From NCBI RefSeq assembly GCF_023101765.2, contig NC_064215.1, positions 4,960,001 to 5,024,000 of the forward strand: a DNA stretch of 64,000 nt, given 5' to 3'. Of the stretch, positions 1 through 12,799 are shown in pieces. Within the stretch, counting starts at the first letter, position 1, and each line of letters starts with the position of its first letter. A program made the translations under genes and the position numbers. The stretch comes from Spodoptera frugiperda (Eukaryota > Arthropoda > Insecta > Lepidoptera > Noctuidae). The notes beneath the pieces were generated by a model that was given only the letters and a program-made list of their open reading frames with translations, made no database searches and was not told the origin of the DNA.

Positions 1-1840
1 TATCCGATGTATGAATATTATAAAACGAGCAAATGAACGCTTGCTTGGAGTGACCTTAAATAATATTTTTTGTTTCCTGGTTACGTTCAACGGTAGTTTA
101 GGTACACACGATGTGTGCGGAAAATGAGATTGGTAACTCATTAAAACTAAACTCTTTACATTTGCGTGGTGGTTCCAATTAAAACAATAGATTGCGAGTA
201 GGTGCGTAGTCAATTTCCCTAATCGGTCGGCAGCGTGCGCGTGCGCCGGCTACCTACTTGGGGCCGCGAGGGTGCCGTTACACACGCTGACACGCCTCCT
301 AACGCACGCCACACATTTATAAACTCAATATCATTCATAATCGTATTATTTTTTATTAATAACGGGTCTAATCTCGCGTGTCTACCCATCTAGATCGACT
401 AGAGAAACCTAGCTGGCATAGTTTCAGCCAGCTACGAACACAACCACTGAAAACTTTTCTCGGAAAGTTCGGCCTCCTTACGCACACGTCGCTGCGTGAA
501 CCAATGGTCGTACATATATAAAATACACACATATATATATGAGCGCACACATGTGCACATGCGCCCCGTAGGTATGTTGCTGCCATTTGCGAGGATCGCG
601 CAGAGGCCTCAAGAATAGACGTTACATTGCGTGGAATGTTCTGGTCGCTGCGCCAACGGTCGTTCCTAACTGGTCGTGTATGAATGGCAATTGAAGAAAA
701 TATGGAAGATGATAGTGGCCAGTGCTCGGGAGCGTGTGTGTGTGAGATCTATTAGAGCGTATTATTGTCGTGTGTGTGCGTAAGGCCCACCAATTGCCAC
801 CGACGAGGTTATCAATTTATGAATCGTAAAGTAAAAAAATGCGCATAAATGTGTACTGCGATCATGAATTCTCTGTGATCACGATCATCTAAGCATTATT
901 TACAACCCGTGACGTAAGTGTCAGTGTTTGAACCGCGCCGATATCAACGACGGTTTTGTTAGAGTATAAGGACACGCCAACGTTCAGATAAACGGCTCAC
1001 GAACGACTCCATTTGTATTTTATTCGAGGCGGATTCAAGGCACTTTTGTAATCATCGTCATATATTTTTGTGTCTGTAACTATAGCTGTGGTAAATATAT
1101 TTTTAGCTATATTTTTATTACAGCTATAGTTTAAATAATATAAGAATATGAAATTTTAAGATGGTAATTTTAGTTATTTGGTTTTTTAAAATAATTTACT
1201 AGACTAATAAGAACTTTAGATTCAATATTTGAATAAAACGTAATGGATCGTTTTGATGTTTTTGCGTAGGTACTATGTGCACTATATACTAGTACCAACA
1301 ATATTAATACATTAAGCATGTTTTCTAATTATGTACCTACCTATGTATTGAATTTCTTCAAGATTTTATTTCAGTGTCAAATAACAGTCGGCATTCAAAG
1401 TTTTAGACAAAAGCAATTATATAGCTTAATTATCATTTTGTGAAATCTCTGGAAATTCCCATTTCATTTCACATAACAAGATATTAATATATTGTAATGT
1501 GCTAACAATGCAATGTGTTGGACAATGCATTTACCTACATTTACATTAATAATTACAATTAAGACGCACCTTCACTACGAACCGTTAATAATTGTGTTAC
1601 TCTAGCCAAGTGGTTTATTGAATAAATCTTTTAATTAAACCAGCGCAACTACATCTACCACCAATGCTGAACAATTAAGCTGATATGTTCAACGTGGTTC
1701 TTGTAACTTGGAGGAAAACTTCCAAATGTCTATAAATAGAACACGGACCGAAGTCCACCAAGTAGCTCTACGTTATCGCAAAGGACGTGTGACAAAGTCG
1801 AACGTGTTGCAGGAACGCGAGCACGATTAGAGGTTGCATC
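1..1840. other. Left edge, no gene recognised
   Basis: AT-rich with GT/CA-rich stretches near 520-560 and 725-780. A small acidic open frame (MAIEENMEDDSGQ..., 684-755, plus) looks slightly coding-like but is only 23 codons, with no strong start context. Apart from the hairpin at 1078-1131 I see nothing definite. Confidence 0.6.
1078..1131. repeat. Perfect 12-bp inverted repeat forming a 54-bp hairpin
   Basis: AACTATAGCTGT at 1078-1089 and ACAGCTATAGTT at 1120-1131, with an AT-rich 30-base middle that can extend the stem weakly. It is small for a MITE and AT-rich for a microRNA precursor. Nothing around it fixes its role. Confidence 0.6.
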
Positions 1841-1842
1841 GC

Positions 1843-2110
1843 TATGCAGCGGCGCTGGCGCAGGCGGCGGGCGCGGGCGCGGGGGCGGGGGCGGGCAGCG
1901 AGCCGGCCGCAGAGCGGTGCGACTGCGGCGACCGCCGGAGGAATGCGACAGGTAACCAATTCCAGGAAGGCCGCGGCCCGTTACCGCGCCGAATATCTCC
2001 GGCAGTCAAACGCGCCGACAAGTGCGGCGGCCACTTGCGACAACACCGTCCGATGCGCCCGCGCCCCGCCCGCGCCCGCGCCCGCCACCTGCATTCCACA
2101 CGACATTGAG
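1843..2110. promoter_or_regulatory. GC-dense patch, possible promoter or first exon
   Basis: About 260 bases rich in GCGC, GGGCG and CCCGC inside AT-rich DNA, open in several frames on both strands because of its composition. A plus-strand GACAG|GTAACC donor-like site lies near 1950. One frame reads SEPAAERCDCGDRRRNATG but has no ATG and is closed by a stop just upstream. Function is unproven. Confidence 0.3.
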
Positions 2111-4020
2111 TTAGAAACCAGTCGAACGGACTCAGCGCATTCTATCTGCAGTACCTGCTGCACGCACCCGGACCTCCTTTACCTAATATCGCAGTACTAT
2201 CTGTACTGCGCCCACGACACTAGATGACTGTGAACCTGACTCTGGCCACCGGCCTGCCTTGTGACTCACATCGCAGACCCACCGGGACGTAATCGATTGT
2301 CGGCAATCGATATCGAAATGAGTTTAGACTTGCGCCCTGAACGGAAACGGATGCCAGTTATGTTATTGCTTTTTTTAAATTCCTCACTGATAATAAACTT
2401 TTGTGGGCCATTAAGGCATGCAATCATGACATTGATACCCATTAACCAGGGTACTTAGCAGTTTGCATAGCTAGTCTTAGGAAACGCCTTGCGCACACAT
2501 TTGCCACGGTCTCGATACCTGCGTAAAGCACTTTAAGCGCCCATTAAAGAAACATCTTTACGACGCTTACTTCGTCCTTCTATTTATAAACAATTTACAT
2601 TGTACGAGCTAGAAAGGCGGGTGAACCTTTAACATTTTAATAAAAATGTCACTAAAATCACCAAAATGCGTATTGAAAAGTGATCCGTGATGCGGCTGGG
2701 AGACAACGTGGAGAGCGCTCCGGACGCACCCGAACAAATTCATTCACATTATAATCATTCATAAGTCACAAGGACACGTCCAAGGGCCGTTCATTCATAA
2801 ACAAGCTACGTTTTCTATTTTGATGAGGCAAAAAATGTAATGAAGTTTGTGGGCCAAATGTGTTCCTTAATAGTGTGGGGAGTTGCGAGATGGTGTCGTT
2901 ACATGGGTGCTAGATATCGGCTAGTGACAGATGTAGCCTCAGTTCCGAGTCCACCAGATGTGCGTGAGTACGTCACTCGATAGGGCTGCCACGGACGGGT
3001 CCACATGTGGCGCCCAGCACGCAGGAAATGTCTATTTGTTTCCTGATTACATTATCACATTGTAATTATGAGAGAGGAAATTGGAGACCCACGATTGAGT
3101 CATTGAGAGAATTTTAATAGAACTGGAATTACTTAATGAGCTTCGGAATGAGGCAAATGTATGAGAAAATGCCTTAATTAGGAGGTCCTTAAGTACGGAT
3201 CGGGTATTTGTGGAAGTGTCAAGTATTTGGCTCCTTTTAATATTTTTATTTGGACATAGCACCCATTTATTGGCCCATTAGTTAACGACGAAGTACTTAA
3301 TTAGTATAGAAGTTTGCATGAAGCTAAGAACGGATAACTAAAGGTTATTTACGTTCAATAAAGTTTATATCTCCATTATTTTTTGTATTTGTGAAAAATG
3401 TGTTTTTCAAATATGTTGTGCATTCGCATACATTCAAGGTAAATTAAAAGGGTACCATAGAAAGAAGTCATAATCAACCAGAAATATGACTTCAGAACCT
3501 TTAGTTCATGTTGTTTGGCAGTTTATGAAATCTTTTTGATAGAAAGCGTTTAAGAATGTAAACTAGGGAAACCTAGCGACCCATTACACTCTTTTAAAAA
3601 AAATAAACAAATATGGTGCTGTCTTAATGAAATAACAATCACACTACCTTACATGGTCACATTAGAAAACGCATCTTGCGCCAATTTGTCTCGATCGAGC
3701 GTCAATTAATTTGCGACAATTAGAAATTGTAATTAAATATTAAAGTGGCAATTAAAACGAGCCGGTTACGTATGACAAAGTAATGCAGTATGTCTGTATG
3801 TCACAACAGCTAAGTGGGCGTAATTAAGCGAACTTTAAAGAAAACGCGGCGATAACGAAGTCGTTCTGTCAGATGTACCTATTACCAAAACAAATCCCAA
3901 ATATAGAACATTTAACCACTAAATATCAGTGACGTGGAAACTTGTATTTAGCTAGCTGCGTGCTCCATTTACGGTTACAGAAAAGCCGAACATAATCTTA
4001 CACAAATACCGCCCTCTCGA
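2111..4020. other. AT-rich gap, nothing recognised
   Basis: No coding frame of note and no repeat that I recognised. Around 3690-3770 there is a dense run of ATTA/TAAT words (CAATTAATTTGCGACAATTA, then GAAATTGTAATTAAATATT), as in homeodomain-bound enhancers, but AT-rich DNA often looks this way. Confidence 0.5.
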
Positions 4021-4033
4021 TAAGTCACCACAC

Positions 4034-4471
4034 ATGGCGCGACTCCGAGCTAAGTATACGGCTACGTTCTATTTTGATAGTGGGGAGGAACCACCCCTGA
4101 AGTATAAATATTATAATGACAACGGCACGGCTGCCACGTGGTCGGGGACCGCTACACCGGAAATATCATCGCGATATATTTTGAGAAGAGCGCCCCCTGC
4201 GACGCATCTCAATCATCCACTAATAAGCAGACGGAAGGAAAGTTATATAGACAAAAGTTTAAAAATAAGACAGCCAGGAATAGATCGAAAGGTGAGCTTG
4301 AGCGCGCCGGCCCCACGGGTTAAAAATACGTGCATGTGGCGACGCCGAGCGGCCTACGCGCGCCCTAACGCCACGCACCGCCGCCGCACCGCCGCCGCAC
4401 CGCCGCCGCCCGCGCCACGTTACTCCACTTTATACTTTATTCTCATTCCTATAAATTATATTCAACAATAA
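4034..4471 (+). other. Open frame of 145 codons, possible first exon, unidentified
   Basis: Starts ATGG in a fair context and reads MARLRAKYTATFYFDSGEEP, followed by PLKYKYYNDNG. A donor-like CGAAAG|GTGAGC lies at 4292/4293, after about 86 codons. Beyond it the frame is Arg/Pro-rich from a GC patch. It matches no family I know and could be chance. Without transcript support it should not be treated as a gene. Confidence 0.15.
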
Positions 4472-4479
4472 AATATTAC

Positions 4480-5849
4480 ACATAAAAGTTTGTTGAAAAT
4501 GAAATGTCGAAAACTGCGATAAAATTGGGATGACTCTACGAAAAAGAGTGCTGATGAAGTAAAAAAAAATAAAGATAAAATTTTTAAAACTAAATTATCT
4601 GTGTTTTGTGTTAAACATGTTAACTAATAGAATATCAGTTGAAAGCGACGACAAGCTAATATTTCTGACAATCTCTTTATCTAATGAACATTTGCATACT
4701 ATCTAATCTAGATCTGTTTTTATCTGGAAACGATGCAACATTTTGAGAAATTAGCATCCAAATGTGATACCAGAAGCATGCAATAACAATTATTAGTTTA
4801 GTTTGCTCAATCGAGACCTCAACTTAGAAAATATATGGAGGAACATAATTAATTTTGAAAAAAGCTGACACACTTTGTGGTTAGTCGAATAAAAACATAA
4901 ACGAACATTTTAATGGGTTGTCGTGTCACAATTCGAATGAAAGTGCATGTGATCACCTTATAGTGGTGTTGTTATGTAAATGACCAAGCTTAAACACATC
5001 AAAGAAGAGTGTTATTTAAATGTATCAGAGTGTTAATGGCTCTAGCTGATCCAATTAAACTTCAATTCGTGCAAGAAATTACACAAGCGAAGTATACAAA
5101 TGTTCATAATGAAATAGATAGACCATTTACCTAGTTCTTTCGATACAAAAACTGTGTAACTATGTGTTACTGAGCATAAAATATATCAAATTGAAACAGC
5201 CTCAATTACGAGCAGTAACATAAAGTAAAGGTAACATGTGTTAGAAACATTAACGCACTGAAGCATTGTTGTAATGTTGTCATTAAGAAATTAGGCAATC
5301 ATGTAGCGCAGGCGGCGCGGCGGCGCGAACCATATCTACGCGAACTCATTTTGTATGAAATTAGGACAACGCGCACAGTATCGAACACGCCGAGATAGTT
5401 TTATAGGTCGAGTTTAGTTTTATATTTATAAATGGATAATAACACGCATCTTGATATGTTTATTATGTTTTATAAACGTTTTTACATGATTGAGAAATGT
5501 TATTTTGATACAGAATAAACGTAAAACTGGTACATTCCCGGCTCGTTCCCGAGTCGTCGATCTCGAATCAACTTCGTGGAAGTAACAATTAGAAAAATTC
5601 AAAGAAATCGTATCATTGTTCTAGTTTCTAACTAGTTTTAGACAAATTTTACGAGGTGCCAGACCGTGTTGATCATTTCTCGTATTATTAGCGTCCAGAA
5701 CTTCGATACGAAATCCTTGACTTTGACACAAAATACATTCTATTTCAGTTTTCATATTTGACCTGAAAACATGGAAACTAGATTCTAATTTTAATTTCAG
5801 ACGTTTATATCTTTTTATATACGAGTGGAAAAGAAAGCTAAATGAGACA
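4480..5849. other. AT-rich gap with one small GC patch
   Basis: Nothing coding recognised. A short GC-dense stretch at 5300-5330 (GCGCAGGCGGCGCGGCGGCG) stands out. The remainder is ordinary AT-rich sequence. Confidence 0.5.
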
Positions 5850-6167
5850 ATTTGGAAGCCCACTATGTGTGCTATGAAGCTGTGCTACGAGGATATGTTA
5901 CTATTTCTACTGATACTAAGCTATATAAGATGCGCCGCTGCAAAGTAGCTGTGCAAAGAAAATGCGCTACTCGAGTATGCGATGTATCGATAGTAGGGAA
6001 ACCATCCAAAGCATACATCCATAGCGCGCATCTTTCCATATAAAAGACATATCTTAGTTGAAGCCGTTTACACCAGTGCTAAGCTATGTGCATCAATGAA
6101 TATAATTGGTGGATACCAGACGCATCCACAACAACGTAGCATAGCACACCCTTGATGAAAAAGCACC
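5850..6167. mobile_element. MITE, copy 2 (decayed ends)
   Basis: Shares with the 27.1 kb copy the ordered blocks CTACTGATACTAAGCTAT, CGAGTATGCGATGTATC, CATCCATAGC.CGCATCTTTCC, ATTGGTGGA..CCA.ACGCATC and GTAGCATAGCACA, ending TTGATGAAAAAGCACC. The terminal repeats have drifted, and the left end is approximate. Confidence 0.65.
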
Positions 6168-6440
6168 GTAAAGCGTGCATGCTATAATATAATCTAGAAT
6201 GCACCCTATATTATTACAGGAGGCAGATCTGACACGCCGATCTGATCTGGCATTTGAAAGGCATTCAATGCTCAGGACTATCTCTACTATATGATTGTCC
6301 ATACAATTAATTTGCCATCATGACTTCCCTTAACCTCTTTGGGCAAAAACCTAGATGATGAAGAAAGTGGAAAAATTTAACCAGCATTTCTAAGAGACTT
6401 GTTAATACAGGCTTTTGGACTGGGCACACAGAAAACCCTT

Positions 6441-6600
6441 TTCTTTTTAAGGGGGGAAAATCATCCAATGACTTCTCTCACCAGGGCGAGGCGAGAGGGA
6501 GTGTCAGACTCTTACTGACTAAAAACCACCCCATTCCTACTCCTGCCTGTCCAGCCAGAGCCTCGGTAAACCCGGTAAATCCACATTTCGAAACGGTCGG
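6441..6600 (+). mobile_element. SINE-like repeat, copy 1
   Basis: It begins with a T-rich run and GGGGGGAAAATCATCCAATG, continues GGGCGAGGCGAGAGGGAGTG, CAGACTCTTACTGACTAAAA and ACCACCCC, and ends near the CGGTAAACCCGG block. The same ordered blocks recur at five other places in this window. I remember this as a common short interspersed element of noctuid moths; the family name was not checked. It has no coding capacity. Confidence 0.75.
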
Positions 6601-6609
6601 TCTAATATA

Positions 6610-9600
6610 GGGGTTTTTGATCAAAGTTTTTTTCCAATAAGTCCAAAATAAATTACTTACAGCATTGTATAATGCAAAGGTGCAACGTACCGCGTTTAGA
6701 TGAAAGAAAGAGAAATTGATCGTGCTATTGTACCACACAATTGTAACAAGGCACCTGGTCGAAGGTTTTTGCGAATTCCTTTATTGGCAATATTCATTGT
6801 CTAAAGATCAGGGGCAAGAGAATGACAATACTTTAGTCCCTGCGTTTGGCGCATGTTTGGCAGTCAATTTACCAGCCCCTTTGTTGCGAAACCTTTACAT
6901 AATCATAAATCATAATATACTGTCTTTGTCGCACATAATACATATTGCAGGACCGAACAGGACGTGCAGAAGTATATAAAGTTTGGTTACATTTATTTTG
7001 ATTATTAAGCGTTACAAGAAAGAGGATGGTAAGGTAGTCTAGTTAGTTGAAGGCAACACCAATGCTTGATTGATATATTTTATTTTGTAAGTTACGATTG
7101 TTCTAAGTCATCTTACTTTAATCGTCATCCTGCCCGCGATCACTTCAAATTGACACAATTCGTATATGTTTTTCAACATAAATCTTGTTCTTATATGATC
7201 CCTTTCATTACATAATAAGCTAATTTTTTCTTTGCTTATCCTCTTTCTATAACCATTAGACCACCGTAGCAAGATAGAATAGTCACAATTTTTAAAAAGA
7301 ACAGTTGCTTTCGCCTCCACTCAAAATTAAGTATAAACCATCAATTGTCCATGTTTAGAAGAATACAATTATAACAGGAATATACAAAAGAAACGTTAAT
7401 TATGAGGAATGTTAGCTTCAATAGGATCCCACCATTTCCCCCCTTGTATAATCAATTTGTCGCCACGCTCTAGCGCAGGCTGGTGCAAAGGGTGATTTTA
7501 TCAATCTACGACCATTACACACTACTTCCTCAGATTTATAGGTATCTATTGTGATAATGATAGTCATAAATAACAAATAAAATATAAACTCCAGTCATTT
7601 TATAACTTTTAAGAGGATATAAGGCTTATTTCGTGTTAAATGGGGAGTCTTTGCAGGTACTTTTCGCACAGTATTTTATTGACGTTTCAACCAAGTTGTC
7701 CGTAATCGTGGTCAGAAGACTGACTGAAGACTAGTCTACACAATAGTAGAAGAAAGTCAGAAGTATAGACAATTCGACCTAAATCAAGCATAGAATTTTG
7801 TGCACAAGAGATGCGCCTGAAGCTACAAATCTGTTGTGAGACGATGTTCGATATATCGAACCAACTTTATTGGTGAGCATTTCTCCAATGAGAAAGTTCT
7901 AAACTTCTCATCTTTGGGTCATAGAACACATCATTTAAAAGGAACCGATGGGACCAATATGATGATTGATGGACCCTTATCTTGGTGATATAAAGAAGTT
8001 TTGAAGAAATCAGAGCTCATTAAAGCATTAGCTCAACAATTGTCAGTGCTACGTCACTGAGTTTTAAATAGTATTCGCCTCTTTATCCAATTGAAGTCCT
8101 TTTCTCTATTTCTTACTCTCTTTAGATGGCCGAAAAGGAAACAATTTGTCTCCTACTTTAATAGTAACGTTTTAATGCAAATCTTTTCAGAACTAAGACA
8201 GTTTATGTGTTGCTGAAATTAGTTACCTTAATATGGATATTTTTTCACTTTTATGGACGTATGTTGTTGGTATGCATAAGAACTAAAGGCCCACAAGAGT
8301 TTACTAAAATTTGGATCTCATCGACATAAGAGGGTGTACCATAATACCCATGTTTGGCAGGTAAGTTGGAGATCACAGTTTAACTTTGGGCCAAGTTTAG
8401 CTTTATTAGAGAGCGCTGCTGCCTAGGACCTGCTTTAGATTTCCCCCGAGTATAAAATAGGAGTGGCAACTAGATGTTTATTTAATTTCCGTGTTTTGTG
8501 ACAAAAATGAAGCGTATTTTTAAACCTGGGTCCAACCGACTTGCTGTGCGCTTACCATTGTTAAGCAAGATCCATTTCACAAGTAACGATGCGTTTCAGA
8601 TTATCTTCATTTGTATGGCTGTTGACCAGTGCAAAGCACAAACCACGGGGTTCATTTTTCAGGTCAAAATTTTCAGAACGGTAGCGGGGAAACCAATAAT
8701 GGGTGGTGCGTTCGTTTGTAGTGTTCGCTCCGTAACCGTCGTTGATGTTGCGTGTGCTGCTACATCGTGCAACATCGGTACTCATACTCCATATTTACTC
8801 GTATTTTAAACTTATCCCTCATGACGAAATATAATCATGTGTTTAAAACAAAACGCTAACAATTAAACAAATGACGATTATAGAAACAAATCACTTTTTA
8901 AAATAAAATACATTTGAAATTAGAATTGTGAGCCAAAAAGAAATATTTGATTTGAAATGGCCAGCACGACAAAGCGGTAATGTCATAGGTGACCTATTAT
9001 ATCACTTTTTTTAATTGAAGGTGATCCTCATATCCAACTACTACCTACTCCTGGAATTTCCCAGTTGAGTTTCCATTTTGTAATTGCACATCCACCGATT
9101 AATTCCTTTATACACACAGGCACACAGCACAGGACACAGTTTTTAGGTTTAATATTGTATACATATTGTTTACTAATTGCTGACCGTGCGATTATGGCCG
9201 CACTATGACTCGTGTCGTGGGAGCTTACATTTTCCCATATATTAAATATAGCTGTAGCCAAACAAACTATGTATACGGAATTTTGGCGGAAGAACATTAA
9301 TCCGTTGCCTGTTAATTTAATTACGCGTTTATTAAATATTTAAATTGTTGTAGTTTAGATTTATAACGTAGTATAATATCGCTTGTTAATGCGAAGATAC
9401 AAATAAAAGTTGAATTTCAGTATTTAGAATTTATTTTTCGCTACTTTTGTTTGTTAAATTTTTAAGACGAATTAAATAGCGAAAGAGTAGTGGAATGTAG
9501 CATTTTCTTAATGATTAATTTAGCTTATTTTATGATGCATTAAGTGCTATATTTATGGCGTAGTTATTATGAAAAAAAAGCAATGTTGATAGAACAAATT

Positions 9601-10700
9601 AGCAGCAATACAGCCTCAAACAGCTGTGAAGACAAGTAGACACTGCAGGTGGACAAAGTACAAGATTGGTATTGTTGTGATAAGTGAGATGTGGCCATAG
9701 TGTCGTTTTGTCGACGGCAGGTAACATAATAATGATCTCAGATGCCGCCCCACAGCGCATGATATTTAATATCGTTAATCATATGAAGCGCGACCTCTTT
9801 GTAACTCTTGTTATGGTTTATTTCTTAAAGTTCAAACATTCAACAGACCGAATCAAAGAAGGCGGTCCCATACTAAGTGATATTTACATTTATTCAAAAC
9901 CAATACATAAACAACTACCTAATATAACCAAATTGTATAGAATACTCAATTATACTTATTTTTCAAACATTTAGGCACCAACTTTTATAACGTTTATTTA
10001 AATATTTTGTATATAAATCAAGTACTATTCATTAGTGTTGCTGTCTCTTTGCGTCGCAGTGAACCGGATTTTTTCCACAAGTATTGAATATGTCCTTTTG
10101 TTCTGAACACCATATTAATGTATCCAGGCTGCGCGTGAAATTTAAAGTATTCTGTTCTCACGGAAACTAAGTCCCACACAAAAGGTACGATTTTCAAAAT
10201 GTAAGTCAAGGATGATTAGTGTTGCGATGTGTCTAAGAACCGTGGGAGAGTTACTCATCCCGCACTTTGCGCCGCTACGTGACTAATGCCCAGCTGCTAG
10301 AAAAATTGTTGTCAATAATAATTGTGACCTTTGAAAAGGAAGAAAAATAATGAGTAGTAGTAGCGAGCTAGGAAAGCGAGCCCCGCCCCGCCCGCTCCCA
10401 CTTATATTATTTATACGTGTTTCATTCATCTTGTCTCTACAAGAACGACATTTTATCTGTCTTTGTTTATGCGCGGCTCTCTGCATTTTGATGTCTTTTT
10501 TTCTATTTAGGTATCTAGTATTCTATTTATTAGATAAGTTGGTTTTGTGAACAAGTTTTGACATCGAGTTACGACTTTGGAACGGGCACTAAAAGCAAGT
10601 AGCAGATATTGCGCACTCCGTTATACTCATAGTTTCGAAACGGTAGAGATAAGAAAATTAACACGTATCTCCTAATATTCCTATCTATAGCATTGAGATT
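6610..10700. other. AT-rich gap, nothing firmly recognised
   Basis: Only short chance-like frames. One frame at 8507-8809 (plus, 100 codons, MKRIFKPGSNRLAVRLPLLS...) begins about 55 bases after a TATA-like TATAAAATA near 8452-8460. It resembles no known protein and the other strand is also open, so it is kept as a weak candidate only. Confidence 0.45.
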
Positions 10701-10739
10701 CAGTTTTTGTTAGAATCACTCGAAGTAATCTGTGGCTAG

Positions 10740-12625
10740 TGCGCAGTACCTAAGTACATCGCCGCCGTCCATTGTGGCGGCATGCGGCAGCATTGTGTGA
10801 GTAGTGAATGTAGACGAAGGAGACCGCGCGGATGTAAACAGACTTAGTGAGGTTCATTCAATTAGAGCCAGGACACTCGGGAGTGGGAGTCAGGGGACGT
10901 CATTGAAGGGCCGATGGTGGCGCGGGGCGCGCGGCGCGGGGCAGCCGGGAGCAGGAATATTCAAAGCGTGAGAACGCCGCGCGACCCGCATGCCGCGACT
11001 TCACATATCTCACGCGCAACCTCCACGCCCGTCCGTCACGCCAATACCGACTCTACCCACCACATGTAAGGTTGCGATTCGGTTCCAGTCCGATTGTGGT
11101 TATCGCTTGGAACATCGAGGACAATACTTTTCTAGTTTAGGTACGGCGGTGTCGGCTGGCATTGGCCTGGATACTGCCGATGAGTGTGCACGTCCATTCG
11201 CTACTTATTGCCGCGAGAAGGACTCCTAATACTGCTTTGGAATGTCTCAGATATACAGACGATACGAATTTGCAATACCTTGTTTCATTATGTTAACCTA
11301 ATCTACTTTAGAATACCTCGTAATCTTATTAGTCACAATGACTTCGAATGTACTAAACTCCTTTAATAGTCCCGCGAGTGCCTGATCTACCACAAATCAT
11401 ATGGGCTACAGCGACGGCTGTGTCTACGTCAAACTCGGAGACTACAATAACGATTGTTTTATTGGTGGAACGCCATCTTTATGTGGCCGTACATAGTAGG
11501 CGTGTCATAAAACATTTTCTTTCGGCCCCAACAAACGAGCTAATCTTATTTTTGCGGTGAACTCAACGGCCAGCGTTCCTGGAAAGACAATATCTGGGAG
11601 GGTCACGGGGCGGGCGTCCCTGTGTCCGCGACGCTGTCAGCTCCACTCACCTTGACGCAGCGCCGACTTCTTAATATAGGCATGGCAGTGGCGGCGGTGG
11701 CGCTAAGGCGAGCTGCTGCAGAAGTAGTTGGCGAAATGGGGAAATTTGGCGTGGGGTCAGGGGTGCGGCGCGCCGGCGGGGGCAGGGGGTCGGTTTCGGC
11801 GGGCCCCCGGCGGCCGTCGACCTCGTGAAAGGCGCGCGCCGTCCGCTCGCCTTTTTACGCGCTCTTTCCCGCGCCGCGCGCCGCCGCCGCCGCCAACCCC
11901 GCGGGCCCCCGGCGCGGTCGCCGCCCGCAGATAGCGAGCCAGCCGCGACCAACCGATTCACTGTCTGCACCGCTTACATATATTTCGCATATACAATTGC
12001 CATAATATGCACAATTCTTAGTTGGGCGCATTTTAGCGATCAGATAAGTAGCCATACGTAATAAATACTTAAGTGATTAATGCCTTAACATTTTTTTCAG
12101 ATTTGTTTTGAAAGATCAAGATTTGATTAATGTATTCGCTTTTGGTGCGATTCTTGCTATCGGGTCGTATCTGGTTAATTGGTCGAGGAAGATTCTAATT
12201 CGTCTTGTTTAGTGATGGTGTGTATTGTAGACATTCTCATTGTAAGGGACGTGTAAATGGTTTACGATTTGATACTTTCAGGTGGCGTGTTTTGATTGAA
12301 TTGTACCTAAGTACTTAATATTTTTATAATATCATTTTAGTATTGTCTTAAATCGACAAGTAGCAATCTGTAATAATCCGTAAAAATATAAATGAAATGA
12401 AAGTAATATTTACATGTAGGTGAGAGTAGCGGGCCGCGCGTTGGTGCCCCCTGGCCGCCGCTCCGCCGCCGCTTCGCCCTAATTAAACAATAATCGAAAA
12501 ACTACAATGAACGGGCGCGCGGCTCCGCGTCCTCGGTGTCCCGCGCCGCGCCCCGCGCCCCCCGCCAGTGCCGCGCCGCACACCCGCGCACCCCCCTCAC
12601 CGCACTCCCGCGTGACGTCACCATT
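10740..12625. promoter_or_regulatory. Group of GC-dense patches, possible promoter region
   Basis: Three patches (10740-11045, 11570-11950 and 12425-12620) are rich in CGCG, GGCGG and CCGCC, with AT-rich DNA between. On the minus strand a good donor, CAAG|GTGAGT, occurs at 11651/11650 after a GC-rich stretch. This would suit a noncoding first exon of a leftward transcript starting near 11950. No downstream coding exon was recognised to prove it. The long frames across these patches on both strands come from composition. Confidence 0.3.
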
Positions 12626-12799
12626 GCACTCCTCATTATCGCCTCTCGACTCGAAGACACACTCACTAATAGATCCGACCGAAATATTCAGACTGGTTTT
12701 TTGTCAGATTTGTCTGCGAATTCGCGATGTCCATATCGATGAGAACGCCGACTCTATGCGCCCGCGCACTCTATAGTTACGCTAGGAGATTGCACTTGA

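Noticed and set aside
1844..2227. 127-codon plus-strand frame
   Set aside because: Arg/Ala-rich from a GC patch; several frames on both strands are open over the same bases, and no domain or splice series is visible.
6478..6738. 86-codon minus-strand frame
   Set aside because: Covers the reverse strand of SINE-like copy 1; the repeat explains it.
11671..11970. 99-codon minus-strand frame in the 11.7 kb GC patch
   Set aside because: Arg, Pro and Gly runs follow from CGG/CCG repeats; overlapping plus-strand frames are equally open.
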